Below the pieces are notes generated by a model. The model worked only from the letters and a program-made list of their open reading frames with translations, was not told where the DNA came from and did no database searches. From Holosporaceae bacterium UBA3830 (GTDB lineage: Bacteria > Pseudomonadota > Alphaproteobacteria > UBA3830), in contig DGIE01000085.1 in assembly GCA_002393025.1 (NCBI GenBank), positions 1 through 13,308 on the forward strand: 13,308 nucleotides of DNA. The letters run 5' to 3'. Of this stretch, positions 6,674 through 13,287 are shown one piece after another (position 1 is the stretch's first letter; each line of letters begins with the position of its first letter). A program made the position numbers and the translations under genes.

Positions 6674-7921
6674 GTGATAATGGGATGGTTTAAATATTGG
6701 CTGGATAGTCTGGCAGATATTTCTGAAAGGCGAGTGGAAGAGTATGGTGCGCGGTATGTGGCGTTCGGTGTCTTTTCCACCGTTAATTATCTTATACCTA
6801 TGTACATGTGGTCGGAATGGCATGCGAATGATGTTTCGGTTTACGTTGTCAGAATAGTTGCCATTGTATTGAGCTTTATACTTGCTGTTTCCGATTCCTG
6901 GAATGATTCGTTTAAAAAATACCGTCCATTGTTTTGGCATTTTACGGTTATGTTTTGTCTTCCATTTTTGGTGACATTTATGTTGCTATTTGACGGATTT
7001 ACCTTGTATTGGATTGTGAATATAAATATAGCCGTATTATTTGGAATTATTTTGTTGGATTTTGGAAGTTTCACAGTTGTGTATTCTGTGGGTGTTTTGT
7101 TGGGAATATTTGTTTCATATTTACTTGGACACATGGTGGATGCCGAATTACCAAAATATTTGATGTATCCATACTTCTATATGATGATATTTGTTTTAGG
7201 TATTTTAATTATATTTGCGCGTGATCTTAGTAAAAAGTATGACATACGAATGAAAGCTATGAGAATATTAGCTGCCTCTATTACCCATGAAATAAGGACG
7301 CCGTTATCGACAATCTCTTTGATTTTACACGGATTGGATCTAGATGATATGCCTGAGGAAAAAAGAGAAAAACAGATTGCGAAAAGGGACATGGCGCTAA
7401 GGGAGGTTAATTGCGTTTTTAATATAATAGATGCGACATTGACTAAACTCGCTTTCAATGGCAATAAGTATCTGGATCATGAGGAGTTAAGCGCGGAAGA
7501 TTGTATAAGAGGTGCTATAGAGGAGTATCCCTTCTTTCAAGGAGATCGCAGTCTGGTGCATATAAAAGTTGTGAAGGATTTCCACTTTTCTGCCAGTAAA
7601 AATTTGTTTGCTCATGTTATATTTAATCTGATACAGAATGCGTTGTATCAGATTAAAGCAGAAAGGAAAGGGCAAATTTTTATAACTATAGATAGAACCA
7701 AGAAGCGTGCTTTTATTTCCGTGAAGGATACTGCTGCAGGGATAAAACCCGAGGATATTAATGATATCTTTAAGCCATTTTTTACTTCTAAAAATGAAGG
7801 GACGGGTGTAGGTCTGTATTTCTGTAAAACAGCACTTCGTTCGATGGATGCTAATATTTATTGCAAATCTGTGTATGGCAAGTATGCAGAATTTACCATT
7901 AGATTTGACCAGGCCTGGTGA
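6674..7921 (+). CDS. Membrane histidine kinase with CqsS/LqsS-like sensor
   Basis: A 415-residue protein. Residues about 27-182 hold six hydrophobic segments. The H box ASITHEIRTPLS puts the phosphorylated histidine at 205. The N box is HVIFNLIQNALYQI (314-327), the F box IFKPFFTSK (365-373) and the G2 box GTGVGL (376-381). The G1 box reads DTAAGI (352-357) in place of DxGxGI. There is no receiver or phosphotransfer domain and no adjacent response regulator. The membrane region, notably YRPLFWHFTVMFCLPF (83-98), resembles recalled sequence of the Vibrio CqsS sensor and its Legionella relative LqsS, which detect alpha-hydroxyketones; the true ligand is unknown here. The start is uncertain: GTG at 6674 and ATG at 6680 are both possible, with only weak Shine-Dalgarno support. 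It probably shares an mRNA with symporter copy 2. Confidence 0.92.
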   Translation: MIMGWFKYWLDSLADISERRVEEYGARYVAFGVFSTVNYLIPMYMWSEWHANDVSVYVVRIVAIVLSFILAVSDSWNDSFKKYRPLFWHFTVMFCLPFLVTFMLLFDGFTLYWIVNINIAVLFGIILLDFGSFTVVYSVGVLLGIFVSYLLGHMVDAELPKYLMYPYFYMMIFVLGILIIFARDLSKKYDIRMKAMRILAASITHEIRTPLSTISLILHGLDLDDMPEEKREKQIAKRDMALREVNCVFNIIDATLTKLAFNGNKYLDHEELSAEDCIRGAIEEYPFFQGDRSLVHIKVVKDFHFSASKNLFAHVIFNLIQNALYQIKAERKGQIFITIDRTKKRAFISVKDTAAGIKPEDINDIFKPFFTSKNEGTGVGLYFCKTALRSMDANIYCKSVYGKYAEFTIRFDQAW

Positions 7922-7943
7922 TGATCTGCGTCGTTATTTTCAA

Positions 7944-8519
7944 TTAAGACTTCAACTTTATTATTCTGAAGAGGGATTTCCCCTTTTCTCTTTCTATGAT
8001 TGGATGAGTTATATCGGATAAATCTTCCCTTTTTTGTGAGTCTTCTTCGGTTACAATCAAAGAACTTTCGTTTATCCACTCGGTCTTAGATAAATGTTGT
8101 AATGTTTTTTTTATGGAAACTTTCCCATAAGGAGGGTCAACAAATATTATGTTACATGCTGTGTTTTTATTTGATTTTCTAATATTCAAAATATTGGTTT
8201 TTATAATTTTACTGCGATTTTCTAGTCTTAGTTTTTGGATATTTTCGGAAATTGTATTGATTGCTTTCTGAGATATATCTATGAAATATGCAAAGGAGGC
8301 GCCTCGAGATAATGCCTCAATTCCAAGAGCTCCTGACCCAGCGAAACAGTCCAGAATCACTTTATCTTTAAAGGAATCTCTTGGATTATCAGAAATTAAC
8401 GCAACACCCGTTAAGATATCAAATAAGGACTGTCTAGATCGAAGAAGTGTGGGTCGAGCTGAATCTGGGACGGACAAAATAGATCCCTTTAGCTGACCGG
8501 CTAGAATTTTCGTGGGCAC
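7944..8519 (-). CDS. rsmD: 16S rRNA (guanine(966)-N(2))-methyltransferase RsmD
   Basis: A 191-residue SAM-dependent enzyme, normal length for RsmD, which methylates G966 of 16S rRNA during 30S assembly in the cytoplasm. Seen are the N-terminal KILAGQLKG and RPT (22-24) substrate-side motifs, SAM motif I LDCFAGSGALG (56-66), an acidic D81 at the end of the next strand, and the catalytic motif IV VDPPYGK (127-133). The GTG start at 8519 is chosen because AGGAG (complement of 8526-8530) lies 6 bases upstream and the family N-terminus begins here. It converges on the kinase gene with only 22 bp between stop codons. An intrinsic terminator separates it from the PPIase gene upstream, so it needs readthrough or its own promoter. 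Confidence 0.95.
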   Translation of the reverse strand: MPTKILAGQLKGSILSVPDSARPTLLRSRQSLFDILTGVALISDNPRDSFKDKVILDCFAGSGALGIEALSRGASFAYFIDISQKAINTISENIQKLRLENRSKIIKTNILNIRKSNKNTACNIIFVDPPYGKVSIKKTLQHLSKTEWINESSLIVTEEDSQKREDLSDITHPIIEREKGKSLFRIIKLKS

Positions 8520-8530
8520 AAAAAACTCCT

Positions 8531-8562
8531 AAAAAAACACCCCCAAAACTAGTTCAGGGGTG
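8531..8562 (-). terminator. Intrinsic terminator of the PPIase gene
   Basis: Read on the minus strand, CACCCCTGAA (8562-8553) pairs with TTTGGGGGTG (8547-8538), including two G-U pairs, around a 5-base loop. Seven T residues follow (8537-8531). It lies just after the PPIase stop and directly before the rsmD ribosome binding site. Confidence 0.82.
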
Positions 8563-8587
8563 AATACTTAGCTAAATACAATCTACC

Positions 8588-9607
8588 TTATGCTGCAGGA
8601 GAAGATGCTACCGTTTCAGGTGTTCCGTCTTCATTGAATTTCTGAACTTTGTACTGATTCTCCAATTTAGACATCAACTTATCCATTTCTTCTCTCAAGA
8701 TCAGCTGTGATAACGCCGGCTTTACTTCCTCAAAAGTTCCTGGTTTAGAATCTCTCATATCCGTGATCTTTATCACATGATAAGCATCCGCAATTTTTAT
8801 AGGTTCTTTGGTTACGGCATTCTTCGCCACTTCCTTGAACTTATTCTTAAGATCCTCAGGCATTCTGGATACAGGGACATAACGGTCGCTGTTTTCAGAT
8901 AATGCGAGTCCTTTATCTTTCTGCAACTTATCAAATGGAGCTCCCTTACCCAAGGCGTCTATGACCTCTTTAGCCTCTTTTTCAGAGCTTAAAGCAATAG
9001 TAGAAATTTTTATCTCTTTTCCGGATTTGAATTCAACCAGATACTGTGAATATTTCGACTTCAAAGTGGTCTCATTGGAAGCCTTCGGTTCAAGTTCTTT
9101 TATCAAATAATTTTCAAACAGGACTCTTTCTTTCAGTTTCTCAATTTGATTGATATATCCCTTTTCTCTGTCCATTCCAGCTTTTTTTGCTTGCTCAACC
9201 ACCAAATACGTCATTAATTTTTGGCGTTTCATTATATCGAACAATCTATCTGCCGGAGTTTGTTGTACTAACTGAGCAGGCAACGACCTCATATCCGCCA
9301 AAATCTCATCGCGATGAATTTCTTTGTTCCCGATTCTGTAAATAACGGGATTACCCTTAATCTCTTTTTTCGCTTTCGGAGGTTGAGCCGGTGTGGCTTG
9401 CTCACTGACTTTCATGCTAGACTGAGTCGAAGAACTATTGCTGTTATTTTCTATCTGAGGCCTTTCCTCACTCTTCGCAGTTTCTTCACTCTTGGTTTCG
9501 ACCTTAGTTTCGCCTTTCGTAAACGAATTCTTTAAAGCACCACCCCATGTCAAACCACAACACAAAAACATAAGGACCGCAGAGGCACAGCTTAATTTAA
9601 ATTTCAT
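8588..9607 (-). CDS. Parvulin-type peptidyl-prolyl isomerase, exported
   Basis: A 339-residue periplasmic folding factor of the PpiC/SurA/PrsA type. The order is signal peptide (1 to about 22, MKFKLSCASAVLMFLCCGLTWG), a low-complexity hydrophilic linker rich in K, E, S, Q and P (25-85), a SurA-like helical chaperone region (about 90-190), and a degenerate parvulin domain (about 198-285) with IKISTIAL, APFDKLQKDKG, PVSRMPEDL, EPIKIADAYHVIKI and a trailing basic helix. The central GGxLG of active parvulins is replaced by ENSDRYVPVS, so isomerase activity may be weak and the chaperone role dominant. The ATG at 9607 has TGGAG 8 bases upstream. Rickettsiales encode a comparable parvulin-like protein. 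A single-gene transcript is likely: own promoter candidate, own terminator. Confidence 0.88.
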   Translation of the reverse strand: MKFKLSCASAVLMFLCCGLTWGGALKNSFTKGETKVETKSEETAKSEERPQIENNSNSSSTQSSMKVSEQATPAQPPKAKKEIKGNPVIYRIGNKEIHRDEILADMRSLPAQLVQQTPADRLFDIMKRQKLMTYLVVEQAKKAGMDREKGYINQIEKLKERVLFENYLIKELEPKASNETTLKSKYSQYLVEFKSGKEIKISTIALSSEKEAKEVIDALGKGAPFDKLQKDKGLALSENSDRYVPVSRMPEDLKNKFKEVAKNAVTKEPIKIADAYHVIKITDMRDSKPGTFEEVKPALSQLILREEMDKLMSKLENQYKVQKFNEDGTPETVASSPAA

Positions 9608-9647
9608 ATGTTAATCTCCATTCATAAATTTCCAATTCTGACAGTGT

Positions 9648-9675
9648 AGTATATCAAAAATGTTTTAACAGTAAA
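9648..9675 (-). promoter_or_regulatory. Candidate promoter of the PPIase gene
   Basis: On the minus strand TTTACT (9675-9670, 4 of 6) and TATACT (9653-9648, 5 of 6) are separated by 16 bases. They lie in the 126-bp gap between the Smr and PPIase genes, about 40 bases before the start codon. I see no clear terminator for the Smr gene in this gap. Confidence 0.45.
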
Positions 9676-9733
9676 ATCAGAAATTTTCCGAATTACATGA
9701 TATTCCGCGCTTTTGAATGGACGTATTTTTAAG

Positions 9734-10177
9734 TTAAGGGCAGAAATGGTGTTTAATGGTTAGATAAAAAGCTCCTTGACCTCCATGCCAAATGTTAGCG
9801 GATGTACAGGATGCCACATAATTTCCGAAATTTTCCTGAATCCAAATTTTGAAATGTTTTCTGAGAGTTGTTTCTCTTAAGTTATTTCCCCCGGTGATCA
9901 CTAATGCTTTTCGGACCCCCTCTTTCTGGCAGATATTAAAAAATTTTATGAGAGCCATGAATGCTTCTTCCTTTGTATGTCCATGTAGATCAATGGTTTT
10001 TTCTATCTTGAATTTCCTTTTTTGCCTGCGACTAATGGATGTTAATGTGCTTCTCTTGCAGGTTGAAGTTTGCTCGAATCCTTCCGTAACTAGCCTTTTA
10101 TTAATATTGATTTTTTTATGCGGTATGATAACATGGGCGACGGTTAAGGGCTTTACTCCTTTGAGGTAGTTTTCCAT
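9734..10177 (-). CDS. Smr/MutS2 C-terminal domain protein
   Basis: A 147-residue cytoplasmic protein with one Smr domain (about 58-142): TIDLHGHTKEEA (61-72), KALVITGGNN (90-99) and ANIWHGGQGAFYLT (127-140). DLHGHT and HGGxGA are the hallmark motifs. Stand-alone Smr proteins have been linked to nuclease activity on branched or collided nucleic acids, but the role of this alphaproteobacterial form is not settled. Residues 7-11 (GVKPL) match the short conserved N-terminal motif of the alphaproteobacterial type, while the spacer to the domain is short, making it smaller than the usual 170-200 residues. The ATG at 10177 has TGGAG 5 bases upstream. It diverges from rlpA with only 23 bp between start codons. 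Confidence 0.9.
   Translation of the reverse strand: MENYLKGVKPLTVAHVIIPHKKININKRLVTEGFEQTSTCKRSTLTSISRRQKRKFKIEKTIDLHGHTKEEAFMALIKFFNICQKEGVRKALVITGGNNLRETTLRKHFKIWIQENFGNYVASCTSANIWHGGQGAFYLTIKHHFCP
10101..10129 (+). promoter_or_regulatory. Candidate rlpA promoter inside the Smr gene
   Basis: TTAATA (10101-10106, 4 of 6) and TATGAT (10124-10129, 5 of 6) are 17 bases apart on the plus strand, about 72 bases before rlpA. The 23-bp gap between the divergent start codons cannot hold a full promoter, so one within the opposing coding region is expected. Confidence 0.38.
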
Positions 10178-10200
10178 CTTTACTCCATAAGGTAGCTTGT

Positions 10201-10719
10201 ATGAGGGATGTTAACAGAAAATTCGTTAGATTTACAGCGGTTGCTTTCTTCCTTTTATCTTCCTGTTCCGGTGAACAGGGGCAGAGATATTGGCATGCGG
10301 GGTCGGAAAGACCATATGAGATAAAAGGAGTCAGGTATTATCCACAAACGAATTATCAGTATAGCGCTGTCGGATATGCCAGTTGGTATGGTCCGGGGTT
10401 TCATGGTAAGCCCACTTCAACCGGCAGAAGATTTGATAAGAACAAGTTGACAGCGGCTCATAGGACATTGCCGCTTCCGTCGGTAGTGATAGTTGAGAAT
10501 TTGAGTAATGGGAGAAAAGTAAAGTTACTTGTAAATGACAGAGGTCCTTTTGCTCGTACCGACAGAAGAATTATTGATGTTTCTCAGAAGGCAGCTGAGA
10601 TTTTGGGATTCAGGAAAAAGGGATTGGCAAAAGTCAGAGTGACTTGTCTGCCAAAGGAGAGTCAACTGGCTGCAGTACAATACAAAAGGAGACCTTATTT
10701 AAGCAGGAGACGTAAATAG
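10201..10719 (+). CDS. rlpA: RlpA-like septal lipoprotein
   Basis: A 172-residue predicted lipoprotein. The lipobox is LSSC with the lipidated cysteine at 22, in a signal with K7, R10 and a hydrophobic core. Residues 56-147 form the double-psi beta-barrel typical of RlpA: VGYASWYGPGFHGKPTSTG, the AAH motif (85-87), VNDRGPF (111-117) with the aspartate matching the residue essential in Pseudomonas RlpA, and RIIDVSQKAA. RlpA of Pseudomonas is a lytic transglycosylase that cuts naked glycan strands at the division septum. This copy lacks the C-terminal SPOR domain that targets RlpA to denuded septal glycan, and ends in a basic tail (KRRPYLSRRRK). The ATG at 10201 is preceded by AAGG at 8 bases. 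It may be outer-membrane anchored, since the residue after C22 is not Asp. Confidence 0.93.
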   Translation: MRDVNRKFVRFTAVAFFLLSSCSGEQGQRYWHAGSERPYEIKGVRYYPQTNYQYSAVGYASWYGPGFHGKPTSTGRRFDKNKLTAAHRTLPLPSVVIVENLSNGRKVKLLVNDRGPFARTDRRIIDVSQKAAEILGFRKKGLAKVRVTCLPKESQLAAVQYKRRPYLSRRRK

Positions 10720-10754
10720 AAAAGAATATCCACTGGATTTTTTTTGCTAGAAAT

Positions 10755-10766
10755 GATAAATTTATC
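10755..10766. repeat. 12-bp palindrome before the MFS gene
   Basis: GATAAATTTATC is a perfect inverted repeat in the 81-bp gap between rlpA and the transporter gene. It could be an operator, but its AT content makes chance plausible. I see no convincing terminator or promoter in this gap. Confidence 0.3.
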
Positions 10767-10800
10767 GAAAATTAACATTAATTAATCTTCGGGGGTGCAA

Positions 10801-12180
10801 GTGAGTAATGCGGTGAGATCTACAGAAGTAATGAAGGATGAGCAGATACAGGAAAATTTTTCGGATCAAGAGTCGAGCCATTGTAAAAATGGCTTTTTTT
10901 CTATCATTTCCGATATTCCGGGGGGAATTTGGGGTATATCGTTGTTTGGTTTATTCCTCGGGATGTCTACAACCATGGTCTACAGCCAGCTGAGCCTATT
11001 CCTGAAAAATGACCTTGGCTTATCAGTTTCAGAGATAGCTAATTTAGATGGTTTTGTGGAATGTGCCGCATTTATCACCCGTGTGTTTTCGGGACCGATA
11101 AGTGACTTTTTCAGGGAAAGAAAATTGATTTTATGTATAGGATGTTTCGTCACGTTGGGGGCCAGGTCGTTTCTTCCTTTTGTATCAGGGTTTTCCGGAA
11201 TTTTTGGAGTGCAACTTTCTGAGAGGATAGGAAATGGTTTGCAAGCACCTCCGAGGGATGCTTTGATTGCAGATATTACTCCGAGAAGCATAAGGGGTAG
11301 AGTTTATGGACTTACTCGCTCCATAAAAACAGCGGGAGGATTGCTTGGGGGAGTTACAGCTATTGCTTTAATGGGATATTATTCCAATAATTTTCGAGAG
11401 GTTTTTAAATTTGCGATTATTCCCGTAGTGCTGGCGGGTATCTGCCTTATGTTTGTAAAAGGATCTAATCGGGAAAATAGGGAGAAAGCAGAAAAGAGAG
11501 AAAATCCTTTTAAAAGAAGATATTTGAAATCATTGGATTTTTCTTTCTGGAAGTTGATTCTTTTGGCTTTCATTTTTCAGCTGGGGCATTTTACGGAACA
11601 CTTGTTTCCTATTTACATGAATAATTTTGTCGATACCAGAGTTGCCGGTTCGGTTGGACTTGTTATAAATACGGGACAGATCATGCTGGCATTTACCATT
11701 GGTTTTTTGGCGGATAAATTCGGAAAAGGGAAGTTTATCAGATTTTGCATGTCCTTGATGATTGTGTCGAATTTGCTGTTTTTATTAGCCGGATGTATTT
11801 GTAATGTACTAAATTTTTCCATTGACTTGTCGAGATTTTTTGGTGAGGGATTTGTGATAAATTCGCAGGCTTGCTGTGTTTACCTCGGTGTTTTTTTGTG
11901 GGGTGGACAGCTGTCGGCTATAGAAGGATTGTTTCTGGCGATCATCTGCGAACAAGTTGTGTTTTATTTGAGAGCAACAGCTATTGGAATTTATTCACTG
12001 ATTCTTGGCGGTGGATACTGGATTGCTTCTCGGATGGGGGCTTTGATCTGGGAGACCGAAGGTTTAGGGTGTGAATATACCTTCCTGTATAGTCTTACAT
12101 GTTGTGCCTTGGCTCTTCTTCTTTCATTTGTTTTGCTTCCGAAGAAATACAACACCGCGACGGTTTCGAATTTGAGGTAG
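10801..12180 (+). CDS. MFS transporter
   Basis: A major facilitator superfamily inner-membrane carrier of 459 residues with about 12 membrane segments. The first half (about 43-222) and second half (about 247-450) are joined by a very basic loop (221-245). Residues 91-110 (ITRVFSGPISDFFRERKLI) form the loop 2-3 signature in variant form. Residues 139-171 hold SERIGNGLQAPPRDALIADI and the RGRVYGLTRS stretch, a mark of a bacterial MFS group of unknown substrate. A hydrophilic N-terminal arm of about 40 residues precedes the first helix. GTG at 10801 is preferred because GGGGG (10791-10795) is then 5 bases away; for an in-frame GTG at 10795 the same purines would abut the start. It is 42 bases from lpxK and probably co-transcribed with it; a role in envelope lipid export is not shown by the sequence. 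Confidence 0.9.
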   Translation: MSNAVRSTEVMKDEQIQENFSDQESSHCKNGFFSIISDIPGGIWGISLFGLFLGMSTTMVYSQLSLFLKNDLGLSVSEIANLDGFVECAAFITRVFSGPISDFFRERKLILCIGCFVTLGARSFLPFVSGFSGIFGVQLSERIGNGLQAPPRDALIADITPRSIRGRVYGLTRSIKTAGGLLGGVTAIALMGYYSNNFREVFKFAIIPVVLAGICLMFVKGSNRENREKAEKRENPFKRRYLKSLDFSFWKLILLAFIFQLGHFTEHLFPIYMNNFVDTRVAGSVGLVINTGQIMLAFTIGFLADKFGKGKFIRFCMSLMIVSNLLFLLAGCICNVLNFSIDLSRFFGEGFVINSQACCVYLGVFLWGGQLSAIEGLFLAIICEQVVFYLRATAIGIYSLILGGGYWIASRMGALIWETEGLGCEYTFLYSLTCCALALLLSFVLLPKKYNTATVSNLR

Positions 12181-12222
12181 CAGATGATATTTGAGACTTT
12201 CGGGGTAAGGAGATAGCTGGTC

Positions 12223-13173
12223 ATGTTTTTTAAAACTCCTGAATTTTGGTATAAAGATCCGAACCTGTTTCAGAAGATATGTCTTAAGCCAATCAGCGAG
12301 GTTTACAGACTTGTTTCGAACTACAGGTATCATTTACCCTGCGACGTTTCACTTCACGGGAAGAAAGTTATAGCAATAGGTGGAATAACTGTCGGAGGTT
12401 CAGGAAAGACCGTAGTTGTGAGTTCTATCTGCAAAATGCTGAAAGAGCGCGGTAAGAAATTTGCGATATTGAGTAGAGGATACGGACGAAAAACGAACTA
12501 TGCTCTGAAGGTCGATAATAGCGTTCACAGTTACAGGGATGTCGGGGATGAACCTTTGATGCTTTCGAAACAGTTTGATGTATTTGTTGGAAAAAACAGA
12601 GCGGAAACCGCCGATATGGCTGATGAGATGGTAGAAGAGTGTGAGTACTTAATCTTGGATGACGGACTCACTCAGAAATATCTTGAGCCGACTAAAAGAA
12701 TAGCTGTGATAAGTAATGAGCAGTTGTTTGGAAATGGAGAAATGCTCCCATTGGGACCGAATAGGTTGGATTTTGACGAAATTAAATCCGATATAGATGC
12801 ATTGTTCGTACTAAAAAGGGAGGGAGACGATAGTGCGGCATCGTTCGAAAACATTCCGGTTTGTTACGGGAATATAAAGCAAGATTTTGGAGGTATTTCG
12901 GGTCGGCTTATCGTTTTTTGCGGTTTGGGATATCCTCAAAAATTTTTCCATATATTTTCAAATTTTGAGGTCGCCAAGACAATTTCCTTTCCGGATCATT
13001 ATCCTTACAAGGATGAGGAAATCAGTGAAATGTTGGAAGAGGCTTTCAGATTGGGAGCGCAATTGGTGACAACTGAAAAAGATTTGATGAGGATTCCGAG
13101 TAAATATTGGTCTCAAATAAAGACTGTAGATGTAGATATTTCCTGGGAGTCCCCAATTGATTTTCTTTTTTAG
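12223..13173 (+). CDS. lpxK: Tetraacyldisaccharide 4'-kinase LpxK
   Basis: A 316-residue peripheral inner-membrane kinase that adds the 4'-phosphate to the tetraacyldisaccharide in lipid A (Raetz pathway) synthesis. An N-terminal amphipathic/hydrophobic part (1-40) precedes the P-loop GGITVGGSGKT (53-63), LSRGYGRK (83-90), GDEPLML (108-114), the Walker-B-like LDDG (145-148), GNGEMLPLGPNR (170-181), FCGLGYPQKFF (232-242), FPDHYPY (256-262) and VTTEKDLMRIP (282-292), all in the family order and at normal length. In the DDG loop it reads DDGLTQ, where most LpxK have DDGFQ followed by H or N, so that loop is altered while the P-loop and HD/TEKD parts are intact. ATG at 12223 follows AAGGAG (12207-12212) at 10 bases. 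No waaA/kdtA neighbour is seen, unlike many alphaproteobacteria; it follows an MFS gene instead. Confidence 0.95.
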   Translation: MFFKTPEFWYKDPNLFQKICLKPISEVYRLVSNYRYHLPCDVSLHGKKVIAIGGITVGGSGKTVVVSSICKMLKERGKKFAILSRGYGRKTNYALKVDNSVHSYRDVGDEPLMLSKQFDVFVGKNRAETADMADEMVEECEYLILDDGLTQKYLEPTKRIAVISNEQLFGNGEMLPLGPNRLDFDEIKSDIDALFVLKREGDDSAASFENIPVCYGNIKQDFGGISGRLIVFCGLGYPQKFFHIFSNFEVAKTISFPDHYPYKDEEISEMLEEAFRLGAQLVTTEKDLMRIPSKYWSQIKTVDVDISWESPIDFLF

Positions 13174-13212
13174 TCTTCAATTTGTACCTTTAAAATTTTA
13201 ATTTTGTCAATT

Positions 13213-13218
13213 TATAAT
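13213..13218 (+). promoter_or_regulatory. Possible -10 box for a downstream gene
   Basis: A perfect TATAAT lies 70 bases before a possible start codon at 13288, in the AT-rich stretch after lpxK. The best -35 is weak (TTTAAA-like, spacing about 19), and the local base composition makes chance matches common. Confidence 0.25.
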
Positions 13219-13287
13219 GTTTTTAATTTTTTCTACTTTACAAAATCATTCGACTCTGCTAGCTTAGCCTATTATTGGTGAAGAGAT

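Noticed and set aside
7009..7224. Plus-strand frame inside the kinase gene
   Set aside because: It is a different-frame shadow of the kinase membrane region; the kinase frame has conserved motifs on both sides.
7969..7987. Hairpin AAGAGGG/CCCTTTT near the end of the kinase gene
   Set aside because: It lies within the rsmD coding region, includes a G-U pair, and the following T-stretch is broken, so I do not call it a terminator of the kinase.
9849..10169. A 106-codon plus-strand frame opposite the Smr gene
   Set aside because: It is antisense to a clear Smr domain and shows no family motif.
10731..10745. T-run with a short inverted ATCCA/TGGAT after rlpA
   Set aside because: The inverted repeat leaves a one-base loop, which cannot form a terminator hairpin.
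10772..10785. TTAA repeats resembling a CtrA site before the MFS gene
   Set aside because: The spacing between outer TTAA boxes is 6, not 7, and the stretch is simple AT-rich sequence.
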